Origin: Paguma larvata | Taxonomy: Eukaryota; Chordata; Mammalia; Carnivora; Viverridae | Length of the DNA: 64,000 bases | Direction of reading: 5' to 3' | NCBI GenBank assembly: GCA_030068075.1 | Contig: CM057841.1 | Coordinates: 35,629,030-35,693,029 of the forward strand | In this document: in pieces, positions 11,709 through 23,143 of the stretch | How positions within the stretch are numbered: the stretch's first letter is position 1 | Layout of the letters: each line of letters starts with the position of its first letter | Notes under the pieces: model-generated | Databases searched by the model: none | The model's input: only the letters and a program-made list of their open reading frames with translations | Told to the model about the DNA's origin: nothing | Translations under genes and position numbers: made by a program

Positions 11709-13389
11709 GATCTTCGTAGGTTAATAAAATCCTAATCTATTATCATGTTTAGGGAGCACACTGGAACATTAATTTTTTTTCATATTCCATTGATTGTCTT
11801 CTCTTTCTTCTATAGCATTTCCATCATTTCTCCTTTCTTCTCCTCCGTTGTTCTTCCCTCCCCTTTCAACAAGATCTTTGGAACTTGTTGAGCAGTGTGG
11901 AGATAGCAAGTCTTGAGGACACATGGAAAAAACGGTAATTGCTTGCTTACAAAAACCAAATGGAGGGAATGGAGTACAATGAAAGCTCAAAACTTTTCTT
12001 CTCTTTTAGTCAACTCCATCTTGTAAGAGGAGGAATTCTGTCCAAGGACAAAAATAATATAAGTTTGACAGGAGTGTCCTCTAAGGTATCTGATATTCAT
12101 GAAGCCAGACTAGCTAATAAATTTTCTTCATTGTGTAAGCTAGTTTGAAATTGGTTTCCATCAACTAAAAAGTTCTCTCTAATTCAAAAGGTTAGCATGA
12201 AGATCATTTGAATGATACATGTGAAATAGTAGGGGCTCTATGATTACTTAAAAAGTATTATTTTTTTCTTGAATTTCATCTGATACCATGCATAGTGATA
12301 TACTCTTTTACTGCATCCATATAGCTAGCAAATTCATGGAAATCCTATGATTCTTATGTTTTCAGAAAAGCAACATACTGTAGAGTGCATGATGCTTCTA
12401 AATACTCTTCCCTCTATTTCTCTTAAATACTCTGATATGTCCAAATTGTTTTTGGAGTTTATTAAGTGTGTCATTGATAACTTCCTCTGGCTTGATGCCA
12501 CGTGACAGGCTATCTGCTTCAGTTCGGTGGTTTTCATGCTGGGCACAGCTGTTGGCATCTCTTTGCCTTATTTCAGAGAACCTGATGCTACCGGCAAGAC
12601 ATCAGAAGGCAAGCCAGACAATAACTGGTGTTTCTCTTTAGCAAAGGAGATGTGGAAAGATCATTTCCCAGACCTTTCCTCTACCCCAGCTGTTTTTTGG
12701 GCAGTTCCTCTACTTCACTGATATAAAGTCAGATTTTTTTTCTTTATTTTTCCTATTCACACGTCCCAGTGCATAGAGGGGAAGCTGAATTGTCCCATTT
12801 TTATTACATTTACTTGCTGTTTTAACACAATACTGTGGTTGAAGTTATAGCACAAAGAGACAGCTGTTACACAGAAGGCATATGCCCTGCCTGCTGGGAA
12901 CAGACTTTCCAGATTCATCCCTGAGCTGTGGACTGTGAATCAACTTATTACTCTTTTCTAAAAGGTAAATGGAAGTGGAAGGACTGTCCTCTTCAGTTAT
13001 TCGATTGACTAATGTTTGTCTCATTACTATGATTTGGAATTGCAGGGTGGCGACCAAGAGAAGCTGAAGTCAGACTACTTATAGGCAAAGGGTAGGATAT
13101 TGGAAGGTCATAAAAAGCAAGGGAATGATACTGTACAAGATGAAAAGATAATAAATATAAAAGTCCTTCAAGTAAGTAAAAAATGAATGATTACGACAGG
13201 AGATAAAATTTATAAATGGCCAAAAAAAAAAAAAAAAAGAAGCCATCATCATGCTTGTTGGAATGCTTGACAAAATAGATATTAATATGAATGCCAATAA
13301 TTTAATACGTCTTTGGATCATGTTTATAATCAGTGAGGTCATAAGGTTGATAGTAGTGATGTGATGTTCACTTTCCTGTTGGTGATGCT
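11709..13389. other. Gene-free unique sequence
   Basis: No confident repeat or gene. An A-run lies at about 13219-13239. Frames at 11769-13342 (up to 87 codons) have no recognisable protein. Confidence 0.45.
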
Positions 13390-13620
13390 CAGAGTTTAGT
13401 ATGAACTCTACACTGTGCCAGGTGATTTGTGAACATAATCTTTTTTACTCATTGCGATAATTTCATGAAATAGTTATTATTAATCCCATTTTACATAAGA
13501 GTCAACTAAGACTAAGAGTGGATAAAAAGTTGACCATACTCATAAAAGAGTTGGATTTAAAAGCATGGGTCTGTGACCCCAAGCCTAGCACTGTAACCTG
13601 CATTTTGATGCCACTATGGA
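13390..13620 (-). mobile_element. MIR
   Basis: Reads as the reverse complement of a near full-length MIR: 'actgtgccaggtgatttgtg', 'attattaatcccattttaca' and 'ttggatttaaaagcatgggt'. Confidence 0.7.
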
Positions 13621-13969
13621 ATGGTAGCCCATGTACCAATGACAGCTAGCAAGACTGCACAACTAGTCGTCTTTAGCCAACAAGCTCAAACCTCTTAGTT
13701 TCATAATGTCCTTCACATTTCCTGTCTTTGTCTTATCTGTCTTTTCTCTGTGAACTTTACTTTTTCTTCATCTGCTAACTTCATTGTCTTATATGAAAAT
13801 GAGAAAGGAGCAGGAAGAGGACATTAAAAAGTACTACAAAGAGTTGGAGTACTGTGGATGGAAAGATACCGGTGGGGGTTGAAAAAATTGTCAAGAGTTT
13901 GATTTATTTAGTAGTAGTGGGAAGATTGAACTATTTAAAGTAGTAAAGAATGATAATAAAAACCAAAAT

Positions 13970-14174
13970 GTGTATTTTTTAATGTTTATTTATTTTTGAG
14001 AGAGGGAGAGAGTGTGAGCAGAGAAGAGGCAGAGAGACGGAGACAGAGAATCTGATGCAGACTCACTATTGTCATCACAGATCCCGATGAGAAGGGTCTG
14101 AACCCACAAACTGTGAGATCATGACCTGAGCTGAGATCAGACACTTACTGGACTGAGCCACCTAGGCACCCCCC
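13970..14174 (-). mobile_element. SINEC, complete
   Basis: T-rich tail, GA-rich block, 'gtgagatcatgacctgagct' and the head 'gactgagccacctaggcacc'. It is flanked by a perfect 11-bp TSD 'aaaaccaaaat' at 13959-13969 and 14175-14185. Confidence 0.95.
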
Positions 14175-14629
14175 AAAACCAAAATATTTCAAGTAACAAA
14201 TTTTTTCCCTTGGTTTATTGACTATAAATAAATATTGGTTATTTTGGAAAGGGTTAATAACTTCCCAAATCATATTATTTGCCATCTAAAATTAGTTTTC
14301 CTAAAGTATTTTTAAGATTTTATTATGAACATAAAAAAAAGATATTTTTATGAAAATGAAGACTTACCGTGTGTGAGGGCAGTTCTGCTGGAAGCGATTT
14401 GGAGAAAAGTGGTTCAGGATTTCTCCTTCTATTGTTATCATTTTCTTGGAAGAGGTTAACTTCTTCTTTTAGAAGAAAACCATTCAGTCTTTTAGTGTCT
14501 CAATCTCTGTAAGAGTATATGTTGGCAACTTTCAGACTGTGTTTGAGTTCAGATGAATATCCTGAAGCTTTGGAATTGAAGTTAAAAGGTACTTTTGTGA
14601 AAAAAAGATCGCATTTTTTTGTGTTTTTA
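14175..14629. other. Unique sequence, no gene
   Basis: No recognisable element or open frame of note after the SINE TSD. Confidence 0.4.
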
Positions 14630-15430
14630 AAAAAATTGAGGTAAAATTTACATAACATAAAATTCACCATTTTAGCCATTTTATAGTGTACAATTCATTG
14701 GCTTTTCATATATTTACGATGTTGTACAATTGTCATCACCACCTAATTCCAGAAAATTTTCATGACCCCAAAAAGACACCCCACAACCATTAAGCAGCCA
14801 TTTCCCATTCTCTTTCCCACTCCCAGCCTCTGGAAACCATCAATTTACTTTTTTTTTTAGGGTGTTTCTTTTTTTTTTCTTTTTAAAAATATTTTTATTT
14901 ATTTATTTTTTGATTTTCTAATTTATTGTCAAATTGGTTTCCATACAACACCCAGTGCTCATCCCAACAAGTGCCCTCCTCTGTGCTCATCATCCACTCT
15001 CCCCCCTCCCACACCCCCCTCTCCCTTCAGTTTGTTCTTTGTCTTTGAGAGTCTCTCATGTCATGTCTTCCTTCTTCTCTGTGGCTTTTTTTTCCCCCTT
15101 CCCCTCTTCCCCTCCCCGCTGGTTTTCTGTTAGGTCTCCCAAAGCCCAACTATGTGTGGGAACATATGGCATCCGTCTTTCTCTGCCTGACTTATTTCAC
15201 TCAGCATAATACCCTCCAGTTCCATCCATGTTGCCATATATGGCCAGATTTCATTCTGTCTCATTGCTGTGTAGTATTCCATTCAATTTGCTTTTTGTCT
15301 CTATAAATTTGCTTATTTTAGATTATTTATATAAATGGAATTCTATAATATGTGGCCTTTTGTGATTGGTGTCTTTAACATAGCATAATGTTTTTAAGTT
15401 TCATCTATGTTGTAGCATGTAGTTTTGTGT
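14630..15430 (-). mobile_element. Old L1 3' UTR fragment split by a younger L1
   Basis: 'acataaaattcaccatttta' then 'acaattgtcatcaccaccta' (up to 14853) continues after an interruption at 15284 with 'ttgctttttgtctctataaa', 'ggaattctataatatgtggc' and 'gttgtagcatgt'. The two halves are consecutive parts of an old L1M-type 3' region in reverse orientation. Confidence 0.75.
14854..15283 (-). mobile_element. Carnivore L1 3' end, 5'-truncated, nested
   Basis: Starts with T/A-rich tail sequence and then 'aatttattgtcaaattggtt', 'ccatacaacacccagtgctc' and 'cttatttcactcagcataat'. This is the reverse complement of a felid/carnivore L1 3' end, truncated at 15283. TSD: 'caatttacttttt' (14841-14853) and 'caatttgctttttg' (15284-15297), one mismatch. 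The 91-codon plus-strand frame starting at 14934 is only antisense L1. Confidence 0.88.
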
Positions 15431-16699
15431 TTTCGTTGGGATGAAGTAATCAAGCTTTTCAACATAGACCAAGAACTAACAGCATTAATTTTAATATAAT
15501 CTTGGATATATTAAGGAATTTTCTTATTTATTTCATAGAACACATGCCTATCCAAGAACAATATTTATTATATTTTTAATAAACAGGAGATGCTAGCCTT
15601 AGGCAAACATTAAAAAATACATTTTCCCCACTAGAGTAATGAGGAATAAAGAGATAAATAGCCAATGGACAATGGAAAAAAAAGATAAAAGAAATTCAAT
15701 ATAATAGAAATTCAAGATAAATATATTTATTGCTCCTGAGGCTAAGTGTTATAATTGTTTGAGCTTCCTGGAAGACAATATGAAAAGGGAGTCAGTAGAC
15801 AAATAACTTCTGTCATCCGATGAGATCAAAGAGTTTATGTTACCTGGCCTAAACCATAAAAGGAGTGCAGTATGTGAATGCTGACATAAGGAATGCCAAA
15901 TCACTTCATGGAAAATGTCCTCAAAAGTAAAAATGTGCTCTTACCTCAGCCTCCGCAGGTGTAATTTGCCTTGACCCATCTATCTGGTTTTCCAATGCCC
16001 ATGTAAGTAAGCTTCTTCATTGGCTGAGGGATTTTCATAATTGCTGTCCTTTGCCAGGACACTGCCTCCACCCCAACTTATGTCACACACCTCCTTGGGT
16101 TGATCACTCCTACTTTCTAGAGTTCTTATACTTATAATAAATTAGTTTTGTTTCATTCAGTTGTGTTTTCTTCATTTTCTACATAAGCTGTGCTAACTAA
16201 GGAAGCTGAGAAGGTGATACTAAAATCAAGAATGACATGGTCCTTGTCCAGGAACAGGTGATATTTAGTAAGAGATAGCAACTTTTAAACAAACCATTAC
16301 AAAGTATCATAGTAAGAGACCCCAGTATCTGCAGGGTAAGGAGTCATGAAGAGACAGAATGTGCTTAGTATAGAGGGCAGTATTATTGTGGATTTGTGTC
16401 ATCATTTCATGTATACCAAATCAGAGAGAGAAGGAAAAAGCCAAAGGCAAACCACAAGGTTCACTCAGTACCACCATTTTGTTTGTTCACCAGACATATA
16501 ACTGACTTTCCCCCCTTCTCTCTAATCACTGGCTTCATAGTTCAGCTTTTGTGGAACTTATCTCCGTATTCCTCATGCTGTTTAGCATAGACATCCCTTT
16601 ATATTAGTCACTAAGTAAGATGCTCGCCTTCTTTGACTTTTCTTGTTCAACTTTGCCATTTTTTTCGTTGGGATTATTCCTCCAGCGCATGTTCATTTG
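15431..16699. other. Gene-free sequence, possible old LTR part
   Basis: About 15740-16180 has a somewhat LTR-like layout: complex sequence ending in 'cttataataaattag' (an AATAAA signal at about 16135-16141) before a T-rich stretch. No boundaries or TSD can be fixed, so it is left unnamed. Confidence 0.3.
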
Positions 16700-16768
16700 C
16701 AGAGTACTCAGCAAAGAGCCTGACATATTTTAGACTCCTGATGCATTATTTATTAAATGAACACGTTA
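16700..16768 (+). mobile_element. L2 3'-end scrap
   Basis: 'agcctgacatattttagact' followed by 'tatttattaaatgaac' resembles the extreme 3' end of L2. Confidence 0.4.
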
Positions 16769-16775
16769 GCACACA

Positions 16776-17250
16776 GCGTAGTGTTTAAACAGTTGTTCTC
16801 TGGAGCCTGAAATCCTTGGGTTCTACATCTGGCTGTACTACTTGTTAGCTATTAGTTAGTGACCTTGGCAAGTTATTAACTTCTCTGAGCTTCAAGGGCT
16901 TCATCTGTAAAATCAAGATAAGAATCACCTTTTGGGGAGCCTGAGTGACTCAGTCGGTTAGGTCACCAACTCTTGATTTTGGCTCAGGTCATGATCTCAT
17001 GGTTTGTGGGGTCAAGCCCTGTGACTGGCTCAGCACAGAGTGTGGAGCCTGCTTGGGAGTCCTCTTTCTCCCCTTCTCTCTCTGCTCCTCCCCCACTCGT
17101 GTGCGTGCGCGCTCACTCTCTCTCTCTCTCTCACAAAATAGACTAAAAAACAAATCGCCTTTTTGAAATCATAAGTCTATGCTACCATTCAGTATGATTA
17201 TGCATGCCAAATGCATGGTTTATAGTAAATGCTTAATAGATATTTGCTAC
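16776..17250 (+). mobile_element. MIR interrupted by a SINEC
   Basis: First part (16776-16934): 'agtgtttaaacagttgttct', 'gtgaccttggcaagttatta', 'tctgtaaaatcaagataaga'. After the SINEC the tail resumes near 17197-17250 with 'tagtaaatgcttaatagata'. Gives an insertion order: MIR first, SINEC later. Confidence 0.75.
16935..17152 (+). mobile_element. SINEC inside a MIR
   Basis: Head 'gcctgagtgactcagtcggt', 'ggtcatgatctcatggtttg', 'ggagcctgcttgggagtcct', CT repeat and A-rich tail. The flanks 'aatcacctttt' (from 16923) and 'aatcgcctttt' (from 17153) are a TSD with one mismatch. The CT segment contains a short alternating 'gtgtgcgtgcgcgc'. Confidence 0.93.
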
Positions 17251-17493
17251 AACTTAACATATATTATTGCAACCCATCTTGAAATTCTCCGGACTGTATG
17301 TTCACTCTTTTGGGGCATTAGCAGCTCTTCTACGGTAAAATTCATTAAGTTTGAGTCAAATTGTTTTGGTCAGCAGCAGAATTTAATGTATTCTCTTTAG
17401 TTAAATTTTTATTTATATTTATCTAGAATAATAGAATTCTAGCAGAGTCTCCCTTGTTAGGATGAAAATAAAATAAGCAAGTGAAATTATGTG
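17251..17493. other. Short unique interval
   Basis: AT-rich, nothing recognised. Confidence 0.4.
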
Positions 17494-17640
17494 CTTATTC
17501 AACCATTATGTATTGAAGATATATTATGTGGTAGGCACTCTGTAGTTACTGAAGATGCAATAGTGAATAATACAGATAAAAATTCCTGCCCTTTCGTCCC
17601 AGTACTTACCATAGCTAACATGTGTAAAGGGCTTTTTATG
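17494..17640 (-). mobile_element. L2 3'-end fragment
   Basis: Plus strand reads 'attcaaccattatgtattga', 'gtggtaggcactctgtagtt' and 'gataaaaattcctgcccttt', the reverse complement of an L2 3' end. Confidence 0.65.
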
Positions 17641-17679
17641 TGCCAGAAATTTCCCAAAGCTCTTTATAAATACCACTCC

Positions 17680-18008
17680 ATTTATGATATCACTTATATG
17701 TGGAATCTTAAAAAAATAAAATACTTAAAAAAAATCCAGAGAATAAATCAGGAAGTAAAACAGACAGTGGGAACAGGGGGGATAAGATTGATGGTGTTTA
17801 AGGGTACAAACTTGTAACGAATACTGAAATAGCCATGGAGATGTAATGTACAGTTTATTGAACATAGAAATATTATACTTTAAGTATATAATGTGATTAC
17901 TCTCATTACAATGGTAACCATATTATAGTATATAAATGTATCAAGGTAAGAGGATATACACCTTACATGTATACAATATTACATGTTAAATTTATCTGAG
18001 AAAAAATA
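17680..18008 (+). mobile_element. L1 3' UTR fragment
   Basis: 'gatatcacttatatgtggaa' followed by 'aggaagtaaaacagacagtg' and 'gtacaaacttgtaacgaata' is a mammalian L1 (L1MA-like) 3' UTR. No clear TSD. Confidence 0.7.
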
Positions 18009-18029
18009 TTACCTCATTATGAGGGAGAT

Positions 18030-18180
18030 TATAGTATTGTCTCCATTTTTATAAATAGGGAAATTGAAACACAGAGAGACCAAGCAGGTGTCCAAGATCC
18101 TATTTTGATGCCGTGAGTGACAGTTGAGAGTTTAACTCAGGCGGTTTGGTTCCAGAGTCCTGCTTTTATGTTGTTACTCT
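18030..18180 (-). mobile_element. MIR
   Basis: 'ataaatagggaaattgaaac', 'acagagagaccaagcaggtg' and 'gagagtttaactcaggcggt' are the reverse complement of the MIR core and head. Confidence 0.75.
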
Positions 18181-18969
18181 ATGTAAATGACTTTCAGGTA
18201 GGGAGATTTGCTGAAAAGGCAAATTAGCGGGAAAATAGGACAGCTTTTTACTTAACTAATGTTGACCATCATCAATTTGATACCAAAGGGTAAACTGGAA
18301 TAGAGAATTGAAAGAAGAAAAAAGCCCTTATAATCAACAAAACTAGAGAGTACTTGGCTTGGAAAAAAAAAAGTTAAAAGCCATAAACATCTAGGCTCTT
18401 TCTTCAATGCCTCTGAAAGACAGTTAAAATAAAATTCCAATAATGTTTTTTTTTAAAGGGTAGAAAACCTCTCCAGAAAGCACTAAGTACTCTGAGAGTC
18501 AAGGGGGCCATTAAAGTAACTGCCCCAGACGTCAATTTGCATCTGAGAAAAGTTTTTCAATATGCAATTGTCTTTGGAGGACTTCACCTCTACTGGGTTA
18601 CATCATCTGCCTTGCAATGGAAAAAAGCCTGCAAGCTGCAAAGACAGGATTTAGCCCACAATGGAGTTTCCATCTTTTATTTCTTTGCAAACCTTATTAA
18701 CTATTGGTGTGATTCACATGCAAATACGCAGCAAAATGCCTGGAGCAGAATAGGTGCTTGATATAAGTTTACTTTATATTTTTATTTTAGGTAAATTTTA
18801 GATAAAAACATTTTACTGAAATACAAAGCAATCATGTTTTGTGATAGTCATGTTTCAATCCATTCCTCAAATTATATTTTTCCCGCCTTTCCTGCTGATG
18901 CAAGTCATTCCACTGTTAAAAAAATTATTAGAAATATATTTTATTATATACATCACGTGACTTAATTTT
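18181..18969. other. Gene-free unique sequence
   Basis: No gene. About 18720-18770 resembles the last bases of L2/MIR ('aatgcctggagcagaatagg'). Confidence 0.45.
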
Positions 18970-19110
18970 CTTCCCCCTCCATCTCACACTTTTACCTTGC
19001 GCCAGCCTCTCCATATCTATTGCATATTTATCACTCCACCATTTTAAATGTCATGCTCAAGCCCTGCTTAATCAAGGAAAACATCCCTGACAAGTCCAGG
19101 TCCAGGGGCA
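18970..19110 (+). mobile_element. L2 3' fragment
   Basis: 'tttaaatgtcatgctcaagc' followed by 'ggaaaacatccctgacaagt' matches the L2 segment that precedes its terminal part. A T-run at 19112-19132 follows. Confidence 0.45.
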
Positions 19111-19189
19111 GCTTTTTTTTTTTTTTTTTTTTGAACTCTTTTTGTATGACTGTCTAGGTTTCTTAACAACCAGATGAGCAAGTCTAATG

Positions 19190-20085
19190 GGGGGTATTAA
19201 AAAACATAATTCACCTGAGTAAATTTGAAGATCAAATTGGCTTTATTAAACGATTCATGAGTCAGGCAGCATCCCATCTAGCAAATAGAAAGGAGCTCCT
19301 CCGAGCTGCAGAAAGGAAAAGATATTTAAAGGTGCAAAGGGGATGGAAAAAGGGAATTATTAGGAAGGAATGCATTGTTTCAGGCAAGGTCCCCTTGCAA
19401 GGGTAGTGGGGTGTGTTGGGAGGGTTATCTTCACTAGGGCTGACCTGATAATTCCATGTTGACTGGTGAAAAAAGTTACACTGCTAGAGGGTTGAAAAGC
19501 AGTTAGGGTAGTTATGAAGTCTTGGTTTGCTGACTTACTGTTTAGCACAACTGACTCCATTTTGTGCCTGCACTCCCCCCTTTTTTTTTTTTTTAAAGTT
19601 TATTTCTTTTTGAGAGAAAGAGACAGGATGTGAGTGGGAGAGGGAAACACAGAATCCGAAGCAAGCTCCAGGCTCTGAGCCGTCAGCACAGAGCCCGACG
19701 CGGGGCTCGAACTCACAGGCAGTGAGATCATGACCTGAGCCGAATTTGGCCGCCTAACCAACTGAGCCACCCCGGTGCCCCCTGCATTCTCCTTTTAAAA
19801 GGGGGAAAGCAGTTGTAAAGCATAGAGAAATCTGACTGTGAAGTAAACTGCTCAGGCTTAGCTCTCAGCAAGGAATTAAGACAAATGCCTGTAAGAAGTT
19901 TTAAGGAATGCTCTTGATTTGGTTACAGATATGTATCTTGGAGGCAAGTTAGAGACCCAAAAGGTAACATGTATAAAGATGTTTTCAGGAATTAGGAGGG
20001 ATTCTGGCTTTAATCCAACTCAAAGGCAGGAAAAAAAGAAAAGAGTGTAGAAAATCAAGTGATCCAGGGAGCACGGAGATGGATA
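19190..20085 (-). mobile_element. Probable old LTR, split by a SINEC
   Basis: On the minus strand an AATAAA signal (plus TTTATT at 19242-19247) lies near the right-hand end of an LTR-like block. The stretch with 'gattcatgagtcaggcagca' and 'tcccatctagcaaatagaaa' resembles LTRs common in ferungulate genomes. The block continues beyond the SINEC at 19579-19780. Outer ends and TSD are not resolved, so extent and family are uncertain. Confidence 0.4.
19579..19780 (-). mobile_element. SINEC, young-looking
   Basis: The body 'ctctgagccgtcagcacaga' with 'gcccgacgcggggctcgaac' keeps several CpGs of the felid consensus. The head is 'aactgagccaccccggtgcc'. The flanks 'cctgcactccc' and 'cctgcattctcc' form an approximate TSD. 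Confidence 0.93.
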
Positions 20086-20112
20086 GCATGTATTAACTTT
20101 AGTTTTTGTTTA
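20086..20112. other. Short spacer
   Basis: A few bases between the LTR-like block and the trinucleotide repeat; nothing recognised. Confidence 0.4.

Positions 20113-20147
<35 letters not shown>
20113..20147. repeat. (ATG)n microsatellite
   Basis: About eleven uninterrupted GAT/ATG units directly at the tail side of the adjoining minus-strand SINEC, so it probably grew from the SINE tail. Confidence 0.97.
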
Positions 20148-20148
<1 letters not shown>

Positions 20149-20273
20149 ATTTTTAAGTAGGCTTCATGCCCAGCATGGAACCCAACATGGGACTTGAACT
20201 CATGACCCTGAGATCAAGACCTGAGCTGAGATCAAGACTTGGATGCTTAACCGACTGAGCCACCCAGGCACCA
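20147..20273 (-). mobile_element. SINEC, short-bodied copy
   Basis: 'ttgaactcatgaccctgaga' and 'cgactgagccacccaggcac' are the SINE head in reverse. The body is short and lacks the GA-rich and 'tgtcagcacagagcc' blocks. It carries a repeated 'gagatcaagac' at about 20209-20238. Either an older SINEC subfamily or a truncated copy. Confidence 0.88.
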
Positions 20274-20404
20274 CTGTTATTCTTTTTAATTGTGCATTTT
20301 ATGAGCTGTCCTGAGTGTTCAGTTTCTGTTCCACCCTTTTGGCCACCCTCACCTTCACCGCACAGTGAATAGAAAGTGTGCTTCTAAATGGGCAGTCTCC
20401 AAAA

Positions 20405-20540
20405 ATAAACTTGACTCTGTTGAGTGACTTTGAGCAAATCACCCAACTTCTCTAATCCTGTCCTTTGATTTCCAAATGAGAAAAAAGTGTGAATTGTCTT
20501 ACAGTTTTGCTTCGGACCTTCAAATGTTAGGTTACTTCTC
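20405..20540 (+). mobile_element. MIR-family fragment
   Basis: 'gtgactttgagcaaatcacc' followed by 'caacttctctaatcctgtcc' and 'ccaaatgagaaaaaagtgtg' follows the MIR/MIR3 core. Confidence 0.55.
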
Positions 20541-21329
20541 TTAAACCAGAATTCTTTTCTTCTTATCTGTCATGATGCCCTTAGGTCCTTTGTGGAAGTA
20601 CATGTGTTTAAGCAAAAAGTAAGTAAATTGTGCCATCACTTCACATATGCTTGTCTTATCCCTAGAGAGCTTGTCGAAGCTCTCTGGGGAGAGAAATTAT
20701 ATTCTGTTCCTTTTTTTCCTTCCTATCTCAGAGTTCTTTGTGCTGCACAGATACTCAGTATATCTTGTTTGATGATGATTGACAAGAACAAATTCAATTG
20801 CTCTGCTTCACCTTTATGAAAGATGCTCCCCTCCACTGGAATTCTGCATCCATTAACTGTCCCCTCCCTTCTGTGAGTTGTATTGCTAAAATCTTAATAG
20901 CTGTCTATTTTTCAATTACTTGCTGTATTCGATTTCTGAGAGATAGAAAAGAGGATATTTTTGAAGAGTGGGGATAAGGTAGAGACCTTTATTCTGGTAC
21001 ACTTTTGTCTCCTAACTAATCCCTAAACCACAAGAACTGACTTAGATTCCAGTGCCTTAAAGACTACTTTCCTGCTTTTGATTTAGCTTAATGGATTAAT
21101 GAATGTTATGTTTCAGGTCCTACCTCATATTTTCTTTTACCTTTGTTGTACTGCAGTCTTTACTAGATCTCCCTATCTGACCACTCAATTCATTAAATGT
21201 GATTTGAAAGCTCTATGTTTTCTCCACTGAAACCCCACATCCTTACTATGAAAAATAATAGGAATTACATACCCCTGAGAATATATAATTGGGAAAAATG
21301 ATACCCTTGGATCAGATGCATTCAGCTCC
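20541..21329. other. Gene-free unique sequence
   Basis: A 75-codon frame at 20592-20819 shows no recognisable domain. No repeat recognised. Confidence 0.45.
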
Positions 21330-21870
21330 AAAGCCTAGCTTGATGATGCACGTATCAGTTATTATTGCCCCAAGCCTTAGTGGCTTAAAAGAATTATTAT
21401 TATTATTATTTTTGCTCATGATTTGGTGGGTCAGAAATTTATGTAGACTCTGGCAAAGAAAATCTCACCTGGGGTCTCTCATGCAGTTGCAGTTGGATGT
21501 TGGTGGGGGCTGCAGTAATCTGAAGACTCAACTGGGCTGGAGGTCCTAGATGGTGTGCTCACATGACTGCCAGTTGATATGGGCTTTTGGCTGGAAGCTC
21601 AGTTAGGGCTGTGTAAATAGCACTTACATGTGACCTCTCCATTGTGGCAGTCTCAGGGAAGTTGGAACTCTTACATGGTTCCTAGCTTCCCCCAGGGTTG
21701 ACATTCTGGGCAGAAGCTGCATGGAACCTAGCCTTGGAAGTCAAATAACATCACTTGCCACACTCTGTTGGTTGTAGCTGTTGTAAGATTTCCCAGAAGA
21801 AGGAGGAGGGGACCACTTTAAGGTTGCATTGAGGAAGAATATGTGGAGGCATTGTTGTGACTATCTTTGG
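21330..21870. mobile_element. Old interspersed repeat, family uncertain
   Basis: 'cttagtggcttaaaagaatt' then an ATT microsatellite (about 21391-21410), 'gctcatgatttggtgggtca', 'gaagactcaactgggctgga', 'gccacactctgttggttgta'. The layout matches a dispersed mammalian repeat that I remember in this orientation but cannot assign safely to MaLR or a DNA transposon. The 86-codon frame at 21289-21549 lies across it. Confidence 0.5.
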
Positions 21871-21909
21871 AAAATGCAATGCTCCATATCCTGTGGCTTT
21901 TATTAAATT

Positions 21910-22020
21910 ACTGATGCATTTTGAGACTCCGTTTCCTCATCCCTACGGTGGTGATACCTTGTAGGGAATTTCATGACAATATGATAGATAGGTACATGTT
22001 TGCTAAACATTTTTCTCTTG
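21910..22020 (+). mobile_element. MIR fragment
   Basis: 'gactccgtttcctcatccct' followed by 'gtggtgataccttgtaggga' matches the MIR core and downstream part. Confidence 0.5.
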
Positions 22021-23143
22021 AAAGTTTGACCATCTATACAATAATATAGGATCACAGAATCCAGTTTATTTGCAGACACTTTGGATCTTTAGGGTTGTCC
22101 ATGAACACACGTCTCTGCAAGGGTAATTCTGAGACTGTATCTGCATTTTTCATATCGAAAGGGCCTTCACATCCATTGTGACTATAATATATCCAAATAC
22201 TTCGGTTCTCTAATGGAACATTCCCTAACAGACTGTCATATCTAGTGTAGTTAACTGTCCAAATTTAATTATTATTCAAGCAGTGAGACTTAATATTCAT
22301 TTTCTTGCAAAGAACTTGGCTTTGGTACCTATTGGTATGTGCCAGACAATAGGTTATTATTGAAATAGGAAAGGAGTCCTGACTTCCATCCTCGTTCCAG
22401 GATAGAGCATTTTCGGATCATGATTGCTGGATTCATTTCCAGTGTTGAAGTTCAAACTGACCAAACCCAGGAATCGTGCTTCCAGAAAATGAGCTCTCCA
22501 CTCTCATTTCCACCCCAATTAGCAACCCACAGGGCCAACTCTCTTCTTCAGTTATAATTAAGAAGAAAGCAAACAGTACAAATTTGCGATGATCTTTTAT
22601 GTCATATTTATTTTCTTATGAATTATTCAAAGGGTTACTATCCAAATTTAGTTAACATAGCTGCTAATTTGAAGGTGGGGAGGGCTCAGACCTTCACATT
22701 CATTTATTCAATGGGCATGTTTCACTGAAAATAAAGTTCTCCATGTAAAGGTTCTCTACTGTTTTCAACAGTGCGTAGTAGGAAAGGATCACTATTGTAA
22801 TATTTGCAAGTGTTCAGTTATGCTAAGACTGTCAAGGGAGATGGCTGAAGAAGAGAAAACTATGTTTTGAAAAATAACAGTGTGGGTCAGTTTTTAAGAA
22901 GCCATGCAAATACAGAAATATTTAGGAAAATCTTATATAACCTCTGCTTTTTCCACTGTTACCCCATTCAACAGAGTGAAACTTTGTCATAGCTTATTAA
23001 GCAGCCAAATTCTAGTACCTCCTTTTACAAAATTGTGGCAGAATTTATCTGATTGGATTGGCTCACTTTGTAAGTGATGCATACTTACAGAAATTAAAGA
23101 GATTTTGGCAATGCTATCACAATGTGCCCAGTTTTCTGTTGTT
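22021..23143. other. Gene-free unique sequence
   Basis: About 1.1 kb with no recognised repeat or gene. Confidence 0.45.

Noticed and set aside
14934..15306. Two overlapping frames (91 and 82 codons)
   Set aside because: Antisense translation of an L1 3' end; such frames recur at any copy.
15740..16180. Third LTR
   Set aside because: Only an AATAAA signal and a general impression; no ends, no TSD, and family not recognised. Left as unassigned sequence.
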